The position numbers were made by a program, and so were the translations under genes. Below the pieces are notes generated by a model. That model saw nothing but the letters and a program-made list of their open reading frames with translations, was not told the DNA's origin and ran no database searches. A stretch of DNA of 5,188 bases from Flavobacteriales bacterium (GTDB lineage Bacteria > Bacteroidota > Bacteroidia > Flavobacteriales_D > Parvicellaceae). The stretch lies in the NCBI GenBank assembly GCA_015488785.1, contig WFNC01000596.1, positions 1 to 5,188 of the forward strand, in the 5' to 3' direction. This document shows positions 1 through 5,188 of the stretch, one piece after another. The stretch's first letter is position 1, and the number at the start of each line of letters is the position of its first letter.

Positions 1-5
1 ATATT

Positions 6-416
6 TTACTGTTCTCCTGTATACTCATGGAATTTTCCAAAATCACCATTCGAGCTCTGATGATATATAGGTCCTAATAAATTAGTCCTTCCAACTTCTC
101 TTCTTGCATTTCCTGATGTGCCTCCATTAACTCCGTAGTTATGCCTGTCAGATTTTGCACCTCCAAAATGATCAATCAATTGTTGCTCTCTCCTTTTAAT
201 AGATAAATAATTTGTTGTAAATTCATCAACCGTAGCATTACCATACCCTTCTTTAGTTTTATGATGACCTGGACCATTTCTTATATCTACAGCATTTTGA
301 GCGTCTTGATATGTTGGCTTTTCTCCAAAATACTTTCCTTTAGTTCTGCCTGAATATGTAATAACCTCACCATTAATTACCTTTTGTCTTGTATATGTAG
401 TATAAAAAGTTTTTCC
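6..416 (-). other. C-terminal toxin domain, probable GIY-YIG/URI-type nuclease
   Basis: These are the last ~136 residues of the RHS protein, after the linker, where polymorphic toxins carry their variable effector. The order of residues fits the GIY-YIG (URI) nuclease layout. A strand with TTY (Y513) comes first, and 13 residues later a YSGRT turn (Y526, G528, R529) stands in for YIG. Then come an arginine and histidines in IRNGPGHH (R551, H556, H557), a helix RREQQLIDHFGG with a candidate catalytic glutamate (E582), and a late asparagine in GGTSGN (N608). The segments REQQLID..GGA and GGTSGN recall C-termini I associate with Bacteroidota RHS proteins. If the fold is right, the expected activity is metal-dependent DNA cleavage. 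An alternative is a GHH-type HNH nuclease, suggested only by the GHH triplet at 555-557; I see no further histidine set for that fold. Confidence 0.5.
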
Positions 417-1931
417 TTTTTCTTTAGTATCAGTATCAGTACTAGGGAAGGGAAGGGGTGCAAAATCAGGTTTCACATCTCCATCAGGTTGCTCTTTAGG
501 AATGCGTAAATCTTGAAGTAAAGCATCTACTGCAACTTGAGCTTCTTCGGCAACATCTATTACTATAGATGGCGGAGGCACAAGAGGTACAACAAAAATA
601 TTTGTTTGGTCAGCAACAGCAGGAATGTGATGATAATTGTTAAATGCAGCTGCAGCTATATTCTTTGATATTTCATGTATTGCAACAACTGTAACAGTTG
701 TTACTATAGTTGCTGCTAATGCTTCAAATATAGGCCACACAAGACACATAGGACAATCTCCTTTTACATCATTAAAGCGAATAGGATTATTATCCATTGC
801 TATATAAGGAGATTGTGAAGGTAATTTATTTGCTAAAGGGTCAACACTTAACCATCTACCTAATCGAGGGTCATGTTGTCTATAAAAAGTAGTATAAGAA
901 TTCCCTCCCCCTTTTATTTCGTCATCTTTTTCAGAACCCTGATATCCGAAGGTGTAATTTTCTCCCCCATTTCTCCCAGGCATCAACATCCCAAATGGAT
1001 AATAATCTGAGTAAGTTACAATGTTAGGACTAAAGTAATCTCCCGCACTTATTTTGTCGTATCCAGCAGTTCCAAAGGCATCAGAATCTTCCAACAATTT
1101 CTCATCAGTTATCACTGCTCTTACATTTCCGAGATGGTCGGTTAACTCGTAAGTTTTATAACTAATTGGTCTAAAGTATTTGTTTATAGATTCTCCGTAT
1201 ATTTTATAAACTTGTGTTGGTAAACTACCACTCCAAGTATATCCTAATCGTTCTGCGGGGGTACTGTTTGTATTTGCTAGATAAGAAAAACTAGAGTCAA
1301 CAAGCCCAGTAGAATAATTGTGTAAATTTTCTACAGTGGTATTTAAATTAGGTATGTAAAGTTGTCCGTTCAATCCTCTTTTTATTTCTCCCAGTAAATA
1401 TACTAAATTTATATTATTTATATCCACTCTTTGCAAATCAATAGCATCCATTCTCCAAGTTTTTTTGCTTTTGGTAGAGCCTTCAGTATTATAAGCACTA
1501 AGGTTAGAATAGAAAATGGCTTCACTATTGCTATCGTATTCTAGTCCAGATACAGGACCATAACTTCCTCCTTCTACTTCTTTTTGAACATACGAAACCG
1601 AAGATACTTTGTTTGGAGCTAACTCTATTTCATAGATGTAAGCATTTTTTATATCAAATGCTCCAATGTTTTTTTGATGGCTAAACCAAATCAATTTTTC
1701 ACCATTTGGAGAAATTTGTATTTCTCCTGTTTTAGCATCTCCACAATGATCTATACCCAGTAGTACGTGTTCTATTGGGGCTATACCTTCGCCTAGTTCT
1801 ATGGCTACAACTTCTGTTAAGTTTACTTCATTGTCAACTATTGGTTGAGAACGAGTTGTGTAAACAATTGTTTTATTGTTTATATGATCTTCATATCCTG
1901 TATAATGCCATCCATACTGAACATCAGGAGT
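6..1931 (-). CDS. RHS-core polymorphic toxin, 5'-truncated (orphan rhs-CT)
   Basis: This is an open frame of 641 codons ending in TAA at 6-8. It is the C-terminal part of an RHS polymorphic toxin, a family whose members are exported and deliver a variable C-terminal toxin into competitors. Order of parts: propeller-like module (about residues 40-247), RHS-associated core (about 258-390), a CPMC motif followed by a hydrophobic stretch (about 396-419), a proline-rich acidic linker (about 439-504), and a nuclease-like toxin (506-641). There is no believable start. The frame opens directly after a TAA at 1932-1934, its first ATG falls well inside the propeller, and the TTG at 1692-1694 cuts through the propeller motif SPNGEKLIWF with no ribosome site. 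Homologous-looking sequence continues upstream in other frames (1932-2038). There is no signal peptide. I infer an orphan cassette or decayed gene rather than a working secreted toxin. The RHS assignment is very secure; expression is uncertain. Confidence 0.9.
   Translation of the reverse strand, partial: TPDVQYGWHYTGYEDHINNKTIVYTTRSQPIVDNEVNLTEVVAIELGEGIAPIEHVLLGIDHCGDAKTGEIQISPNGEKLIWFSHQKNIGAFDIKNAYIYEIELAPNKVSSVSYVQKEVEGGSYGPVSGLEYDSNSEAIFYSNLSAYNTEGSTKSKKTWRMDAIDLQRVDINNINLVYLLGEIKRGLNGQLYIPNLNTTVENLHNYSTGLVDSSFSYLANTNSTPAERLGYTWSGSLPTQVYKIYGESINKYFRPISYKTYELTDHLGNVRAVITDEKLLEDSDAFGTAGYDKISAGDYFSPNIVTYSDYYPFGMLMPGRNGGENYTFGYQGSEKDDEIKGGGNSYTTFYRQHDPRLGRWLSVDPLANKLPSQSPYIAMDNNPIRFNDVKGDCPMCLVWPIFEALAATIVTTVTVVAIHEISKNIAAAAFNNYHHIPAVADQTNIFVVPLVPPPSIVIDVAEEAQVAVDALLQDLRIPKEQPDGDVKPDFAPLPFPSTDTDTKEKGKTFYTTYTRQKVINGEVITYSGRTKGKYFGEKPTYQDAQNAVDIRNGPGHHKTKEGYGNATVDEFTTNYLSIKRREQQLIDHFGGAKSDRHNYGVNGGTSGNARREVGRTNLLGPIYHQSSNGDFGKFHEYTGEQ
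762..1160 (-). other. RHS-associated core domain
   Basis: This conserved module closes the RHS cage just before the toxin. In the 641-residue frame it shows DHLGNVRAVITD (265-276), SDYYPFGMLMPGR (308-320), FGYQGSEKDDEIKGGGNSY (328-346), the HDPRLGRWLSVDP signature (353-365), and SPYIAMDNNPIRFNDVKG (373-390), the Bacteroidota counterpart of the terminal NP...D.G boundary. In the family, the aspartates around this boundary take part in self-cleavage that frees the toxin. No residue of the signature appears lost. Because the core is strongly conserved between loci, it is also the likely homology tract for recombining toxin tips between rhs genes. Confidence 0.93.
1191..1814 (-). other. propeller-like module upstream of the RHS core
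   Basis: About 200 residues (roughly 40-247 of the open frame) show pieces typical of beta-propeller repeats in flavobacterial secreted proteins. There is a blade of the type G-I-D-x-C-G-D-A-K-T-G followed by ISPNGEKLIWF and a strand IYEIEL. A second blade reads GLEYDSNSEAIFYSN (129-143). A third has the EIKRGLNGQLYIPNL pattern (182-196), the counterpart of 'lqlGpDGkiYva'. The module ends in a SLPTQVYKIYG segment resembling the GLP.f.q closing motif. Only some blades are present, consistent with loss of the 5' part of the gene. Assignment rests on motif resemblance alone. Fusion to an RHS core suggests a surface or shell-associated part of the toxin carrier. Confidence 0.5.
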
Positions 1932-2038
1932 TTAGTAACCACGTCATCAATGCTTTCTTCGTTGGAAGTTCTGTCTTTTGAACGGTATCTGTTATTGTAA
2001 TGTAGTATTTGAAGGGTGAAACTGTAGCCTTTTTTGAA
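1932..2038 (-). pseudogene. frameshifted 5' remnant of the rhs gene
   Basis: This stretch fills the space between the stop of the upstream membrane protein and the long rhs frame, and reads as protein only if the frame changes twice. From 2038 the first frame gives TVSPFKYYITITDTV. Near the AAAA run at 1976-1979 sense moves to a second frame giving KDRTSNEESIDDVVTK. At the AAA run at 1931-1933 it moves to the third frame, continuing TPDVQYGWHYTGY. Restoring one A at each run joins all three pieces without a stop, so two one-base losses explain everything. No start codon exists in any of these pieces. The changes may be genuine decay or errors at homopolymers in the assembled sequence. Confidence 0.7.
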
Positions 2039-2827
2039 TTATTTTTTGTTTTTACGTTTTCTTTTTTCCATTAATATAGTAATATCACTTTTGAAATAGA
2101 AATAAGATATTGTAGTTACTCCTATAATTGAAGAGAAATGTTCCCATTTAAAATCTCTTTCTTTTGTAAAAATTAGAAAGATATACCAAAGCATAATTAG
2201 ATTTATAGGAATTAAAAAGCTATAAATTAATATCCGTTTAAGGCTTTTTAAAAAAGTCCATTCTTTTTGTTTCCAAAATAATTCTTCTTTCTTGTTTTTT
2301 CTGATTATTCTAGCTTCTTCAGGGGTTTCATTGTTAAGAGCTGAGTTTATATTTGTTAAAAATATTTTGAAAAGTTTTTTATCCTTTTTTTTAGAAAAAC
2401 TTTTCAAAAATGAATAATTTGTAATGTAAATTGCTTCCTCTGTTCTACAAAGCATCATTAAGCACTCTGTATTATGAAAGTTATTTCTTTGTATAAGAGC
2501 CTCGCTATTGTTCATTTTTTTTATTTCTCCATTTAGTTCTTTAGCTGTGACTTTACAAGCTGTTTTAAAGGCTAAACTACTTGCTGAAATTTTAAAAGCC
2601 TTATAAGTTAAATTTCTATTTTTTAATAGATATAAATACAGGGAAAGCAAAATCAAAAAAACAAAGGTAATTAAAAAGGAGTATTTATTGAATGTCGAAA
2701 TTTTATTGAAATGAAACGTCAAATAATTATCAAGAAAAACAAAAGAGAGCGCAAAAAGAATAATAGGAAATTTAAAAAAAAGGATCCAGTTTATAAAAGT
2801 TAATTTTATTCTTTTCTTTATTGGCAT
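2039..2827 (-). CDS. unrecognised four-TM membrane protein
   Basis: This is a 262-residue protein I do not recognise. The sequence predicts two membrane helices near the N-terminus (about residues 10-32 and 48-68), a hydrophilic, lysine-rich middle of about 130 residues (69-198), and two more helices (199-221 and 231-247), ending in a basic tail KRKRKNKK. The middle contains ECLMMLCRTEEAIYITNYSF, which looks like folded-domain strands. The ATG at 2825-2827 lies 25 bases after the SpmAB stop and has no Shine-Dalgarno site, as is usual in Bacteroidota. Base composition is visibly more A/T-rich than the gene upstream, with many AAA and TTT codons, hinting at a different history. It ends exactly where the rhs remnant begins. 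It could be an immunity protein kept from an earlier toxin cassette, but nothing in the sequence proves that; it may equally be a lineage-specific membrane protein. Confidence 0.8.
   Translation of the reverse strand: MPIKKRIKLTFINWILFFKFPIILFALSFVFLDNYLTFHFNKISTFNKYSFLITFVFLILLSLYLYLLKNRNLTYKAFKISASSLAFKTACKVTAKELNGEIKKMNNSEALIQRNNFHNTECLMMLCRTEEAIYITNYSFLKSFSKKKDKKLFKIFLTNINSALNNETPEEARIIRKNKKEELFWKQKEWTFLKSLKRILIYSFLIPINLIMLWYIFLIFTKERDFKWEHFSSIIGVTTISYFYFKSDITILMEKRKRKNKK
2365..2409. repeat. 15-bp perfect inverted repeat inside the membrane-protein gene
   Basis: The arms are TTTTGAAAAGTTTTT at 2365-2379 and its exact reverse complement at 2395-2409, separated by 15 bases. They lie inside the coding region at residues 140-155 (Phe/Lys-rich). 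In RNA this could form a strong A/U hairpin on either strand. Lysine/phenylalanine codons (AAA, TTT/TTC) favour such symmetry by chance, so a role as an intragenic attenuator or terminator is open. Confidence 0.6.
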
Positions 2828-2852
2828 TTATGTAGATGGAGGTATTTTATTC

Positions 2853-4430
2853 CTAATTTTCAATCGCTCTATTCAAATACTCAATAGATACAATTTTTCC
2901 ATTTTTAGCATTCAGAATATAGTTATATTTTTGATGAAGGGTGTTCGTTGTTTTCATTTTTAATAAATAACCCTCAGCTACTTTTTCTAATAAGACGATT
3001 TCATTATTTAATTTTTGAATAGAGTCAGCTATTAGTACTTGCTGAATAAAATCTTTTTTAGTTACAGCTAAAGTATCGTATTGGCTATTGTAAACAATTA
3101 CATCATTCGCGATGAAATTTGCGGTTGAATTAACATTATTGTTTTGCCATTCCTCCGAAAATTGAGTTACAGTTTCCTCGTCGGTTAGTGTATTGGTTAA
3201 ATTCCCAAAGAACATATAAGCAACAATAATTCCTACAACAATTCCCGAGAAGTCAGCCATTAACCCTGCTTTAATAGCGTATCTCGTATTTGTCACTTTC
3301 ACAGCTCCAAAATAAACAGCTATAATATAAAAAGTAGTATCAGTAGCTCCTTGAAGTGTCGAAGTTAACTTTCCTACAAAACTATCTACTCCATAATGTT
3401 CGAAAGATTCGAGCATTAATCCTCTAGCTCCCGATCCACTTAAAGGTTTCATAAATGCCGTAGGTAAACCTTTTACAAATTCTACATTATCAAAAAAGAG
3501 ACTAAAAACAGTTTCTATTCCTCCTATAAAAATATCCATAGCGCCAGAAGCTCTAAAAACGCCAATCGAAACTAATATAGCAACTAAGAAAGGAATTATT
3601 TTTACTGCAATACTAAAACCTTCTTTAGCTCCTTCAATAAAAGCGTCATATACATTTACTTTCTTTCTAACAGCCATTAATATAAATGAAATAATAATGG
3701 AGAATAGTATGACATTACTAATTAAAGCGGATTGGTCTTTTAACTGTTCGGGTGTTAAATTGTTAAAGTAAAAAATCATACCAACAATCAAGGCGGTTAA
3801 TCCTCCTAAGTAGGCTAAAATAACTTTGTTAAATAAGTTTATTTTTTGATAAATAGCAACGGTAATTAAACCAATAAGAGAAGCGAAAAAAGTAGAAATT
3901 AGAATCGGAATAAAAACATCAGATGGATTCTCAGCTCCAAATTGATTTCTGTAATTCATCACCGTTATAGGAATTAGGGTTAACCCCGAAGTGTTTAAAA
4001 CCAAAAACATGATTTGAGCATTGGAAGCTGTATCTTTCTTTGTATTTAATTTTTGCAATTCCTCCATTGCTTTTAGTCCCATTGGAGTTGCTGCATTGTC
4101 TAGTCCCAACATGTTCGCAGAGAAATTCATAAGCATCGCACCTCTAGCAGGATGATTTTCGGGAACTTCTGGAAACAGTTTGCTAAAAAAAGGACCTACT
4201 AACTTACTCATTATCTGAATTGCTCCCCCTTGTTGACCAATATTCATAATTCCCAACCAAAGACAAAGCACTCCTGTAAGTCCAATAGAAATGTCAAATG
4301 AAGTTGAAGCCAAGTCAAACGTACTGTTTACAATCGCTGAAAACACATCTAAATCTCCTCCAATTGTTCTTATAATTGCAACTATAAAGGCAATTAAAAA
4401 GAAAGCAATCCAAATGTAGTTTAAAACCAT
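2853..4430 (-). CDS. SpmAB-type nucleoside-recognition (Gate) membrane protein
   Basis: This 525-residue integral membrane protein joins SpmA-like and SpmB-like halves, each with a nucleoside-recognition (Gate) domain. The SpmA half (about 1-200) shows LTGVLCLWLGIMNIGQQGG (51-69), PENHPARGAMLMNFSANMLGLDNAATPMG (90-118) and LNTSGLTLIPIT (145-156). The SpmB half (about 255-410) shows DAFIEGAKEGF (262-272), KPLSGSGARGLM (328-339) and LQGATDTTFYIIAVYFGAVKV (359-379). In Bacillus, SpmA and SpmB are separate and needed for spore-core dehydration. Bacteroidota do not sporulate, so the role here is unknown; transport of a small solute is plausible for the Gate family. About nine hydrophobic helices are visible. 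Residues ~418-525 form a soluble tail resembling an NTF2/SnoaL fold. The ATG lies two bases after the amidotransferase stop, suggesting translational coupling. No damage is seen. Confidence 0.93.
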   Translation of the reverse strand: MVLNYIWIAFFLIAFIVAIIRTIGGDLDVFSAIVNSTFDLASTSFDISIGLTGVLCLWLGIMNIGQQGGAIQIMSKLVGPFFSKLFPEVPENHPARGAMLMNFSANMLGLDNAATPMGLKAMEELQKLNTKKDTASNAQIMFLVLNTSGLTLIPITVMNYRNQFGAENPSDVFIPILISTFFASLIGLITVAIYQKINLFNKVILAYLGGLTALIVGMIFYFNNLTPEQLKDQSALISNVILFSIIISFILMAVRKKVNVYDAFIEGAKEGFSIAVKIIPFLVAILVSIGVFRASGAMDIFIGGIETVFSLFFDNVEFVKGLPTAFMKPLSGSGARGLMLESFEHYGVDSFVGKLTSTLQGATDTTFYIIAVYFGAVKVTNTRYAIKAGLMADFSGIVVGIIVAYMFFGNLTNTLTDEETVTQFSEEWQNNNVNSTANFIANDVIVYNSQYDTLAVTKKDFIQQVLIADSIQKLNNEIVLLEKVAEGYLLKMKTTNTLHQKYNYILNAKNGKIVSIEYLNRAIEN

Positions 4431-4432
4431 CT

Positions 4433-4996
4433 TTAACTTATTGTTCGCTTACAAAAATTATTGATTAGTTGTACACCTTGAATTCCACTTGTTTCTGGGT
4501 GGAATTGCACTCCAAATATTGGTAACATTTGATGTTGCATCGCTTCGTTCTCACATTTCGGTGACTTCGCTAACAATATAAAATCATTTGGAAGATTGAT
4601 TGCTTCGATATGATCTTCATTCATTATCATTGGAGTAGGAATAGCGTTAAAAAGAATCGAAGAATTTAGTATTTCGATTTCAGCGTCATTTCTATCTTCT
4701 GTCGATTTATAAATTTTTTCACCAAAAATAGCTCCGATAATTTGATGACCGAAACAAATACCTAAAACGGGGTTTTCAAAAGTTTTTAAGAATGAGAAAT
4801 AGGCTAGAAAAGGATTATTTTCTGAGACTAAAATAGGTGAACCACTAATAATGACACCCGGATATTTTTCTACTTCAATGTCGTTTAACAATGTAAAAGG
4901 TAAAGTTTCAAAAGTAAAGTTTAATTGAGTTAGGACTTCTTCTATAGCCTTTACCTTTTCACTTCCACAATCTACTATTAGAATCTCTTTTTTCAT
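4433..4996 (-). CDS. class I glutamine amidotransferase (GMP synthase GATase-like)
   Basis: This is a stand-alone 187-residue glutamine amidotransferase domain related to the glutaminase part of GMP synthase. Seen directly: ILIVDCG near the N-terminus, SGSP (51-54, oxyanion region, normally SGGP), the nucleophile elbow GICFGHQ with Cys81, MNEDHIEAINLP (125-136) matching the family's 'sHgD.v..lP', and FGVQFHPE carrying His166 and Glu168. The Cys-His-Glu triad is complete, so glutamine hydrolysis to glutamate and ammonia is expected. There is no ATP-pyrophosphatase or GMP-dimerisation domain, and the length equals one GATase domain, so it is not GuaA itself; the acceptor of the ammonia is unknown. 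The ATG at 4994-4996 follows an A-rich leader (AAGAAAAAACACCA) and starts at the conserved KKEILIVD strand. It sits 82 bases after ribH and two bases before the SpmAB start. Confidence 0.93.
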   Translation of the reverse strand: MKKEILIVDCGSEKVKAIEEVLTQLNFTFETLPFTLLNDIEVEKYPGVIISGSPILVSENNPFLAYFSFLKTFENPVLGICFGHQIIGAIFGEKIYKSTEDRNDAEIEILNSSILFNAIPTPMIMNEDHIEAINLPNDFILLAKSPKCENEAMQHQMLPIFGVQFHPETSGIQGVQLINNFCKRTIS

Positions 4997-5038
4997 TGGT
5001 GTTTTTTCTTTTTTCTTTAAAATTTTGGAAAGTCAATG

Positions 5039-5067
5039 TCAAATTCTATCAATTAAAAAGAATTTGA
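5039..5067. repeat. 9-bp inverted repeat in the ribH-amidotransferase spacer
   Basis: TCAAATTCT (5039-5047) and AGAATTTGA (5059-5067) are perfect reverse complements with an 11-base loop. The repeat lies 11 bases past the ribH stop, where a terminator is expected, but no T run follows the stem on either strand. It could be a weak A/U-rich terminator, an mRNA-stabilising hairpin or an operator for the amidotransferase promoter. Confidence 0.5.
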
Positions 5068-5073
5068 GTACAA
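5040..5073 (-). promoter_or_regulatory. weak candidate Bacteroidota promoter for the amidotransferase
   Basis: Reading the minus strand, TTG (5071-5073) is followed after 22 bases by TAGAATTTG (5040-5048), close to the Bacteroidota pattern TTG-N17-23-TAnnTTTG but with one extra base between TA and TTTG. It would place the start of transcription about 35 bases upstream of the ATG at 4996. It overlaps the inverted repeat. The match is imperfect and such patterns are common in A/T-rich DNA. Confidence 0.2.
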
Positions 5074-5078
5074 TGATT

Positions 5079-5188
5079 TTATTTTATCAATTCATTTTTT
5101 GCCTCAATCATTTTAATGCAAGCTAATGCGCAATCAATTCCTTTATTACCATATTTTCCTCCAGAACGATCAATTGCTTGTTGCATTG
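5079..5188 (-). CDS. ribH: 6,7-dimethyl-8-ribityllumazine synthase, C-terminal end (partial)
   Basis: Only the last 35 codons are in the window; the 5' part runs off the right edge. The visible protein starts MQQAIDRSGGKYGNKG and continues IDCALACIKM to a TAA at 5079-5081. This matches the conserved C-terminus of lumazine synthase (the family pattern is ...QA.eRaG.KaGNKG.dcA..aieM). The arginine (R7 of the fragment) and the GNKG turn are in place; in the family this region lies at the phosphate-binding part of the active site between subunits. The enzyme joins 5-amino-6-ribitylaminouracil and dihydroxybutanone phosphate to make lumazine, the penultimate step of riboflavin synthesis, in the cytoplasm. 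The fragment is intact as far as seen. Confidence 0.88.
   Translation of the reverse strand, partial: MQQAIDRSGGKYGNKGIDCALACIKMIEAKNELIK

Noticed and set aside
6..416. GHH/HNH-type nuclease assignment for the toxin
   Set aside because: Only the GHH triplet supports it; no matching downstream His set is visible, while the GIY-YIG residue order is more complete.
425..447. Short tandem AGTATC-type repeat in the rhs linker
   Set aside because: Only about two and a half units, encoding a TDTDT stretch in a low-complexity linker; too short for a phase-variable or CRISPR-like repeat.
1692..1694. TTG as the start codon of the rhs ORF
   Set aside because: Coding sense continues upstream in frame through a propeller motif (DAKTGEIQISPNGEK) for 79 more codons, and no ribosome site precedes the TTG.
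1708..1727. 8-bp perfect inverted repeat GGAGAAAT/ATTTCTCC with a 4-base loop, like a small terminator
   Set aside because: It sits in the middle of the rhs coding sequence, encodes a conserved-looking propeller strand and has no T run; coincidence is the simplest reading.
1775..1981. Plus-strand open frame of 68 codons starting ATG
   Set aside because: It lies antisense to the well-supported propeller/rhs coding sequence, and its Leu/Cys/Tyr-rich translation resembles no protein family. It is a shadow.
2834..2842. GGAGG-like motif between SpmAB and the membrane-protein gene
   Set aside because: TGGAGGT appears only on the plus strand; on the transcribed sense it reads ACCTCCA, so it is not a ribosome binding site.

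Overview
The window looks like a piece of a Bacteroidota chromosome, most likely Flavobacteriia. The evidence is strong A/T richness, genes without clear Shine-Dalgarno sites, an RHS core of the Bacteroidota type (DHLGNVRAV, YYPFGMLMPGR, DDEIKGGGNSY) and a fused SpmA-SpmB protein. Every supported gene lies on the minus strand, so transcription runs from high to low coordinates.

Right part (5188 to 2039): this looks like an ordinary vertical gene run. It starts with the last 35 codons of ribH (lumazine synthase, riboflavin synthesis). An 82-base spacer holding a 9-bp inverted repeat follows. Next come a small stand-alone class I glutamine amidotransferase and, two bases after its stop, a SpmAB-type nucleoside-recognition (Gate) membrane protein that ends in an extra C-terminal domain resembling NTF2/SnoaL. 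A very A/T-rich, unrecognised protein of 262 residues with four predicted membrane segments follows 25 bases later. Spacing suggests that the amidotransferase, SpmAB and possibly the membrane protein are co-transcribed.

Left part (2038 to 6): this is the accessory part. Right against the stop of the membrane protein begins the 3' portion of a large RHS polymorphic-toxin gene. It has no start codon, signal peptide or RHS repeats. Its first ~35 codons can only be read by assuming two one-base losses, both in short A runs (at 1976-1979 and 1931-1933). After them a 641-codon frame stays open to 6. It encodes, in order, part of a propeller-like module, the RHS-associated core, a hydrophobic/proline-rich linker and a variable C-terminal domain whose residue order fits a GIY-YIG (URI) nuclease. 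The cognate immunity gene would be expected just beyond the left edge.

The best overall reading is a conserved housekeeping run into whose downstream flank an orphan (displaced) rhs-CT cassette has been placed, or where a full rhs gene has decayed. Such cassettes can act as silent toxin tips that recombine through the core into a full-length rhs gene elsewhere. That role is inference; the truncation and the two frame breaks are seen directly.
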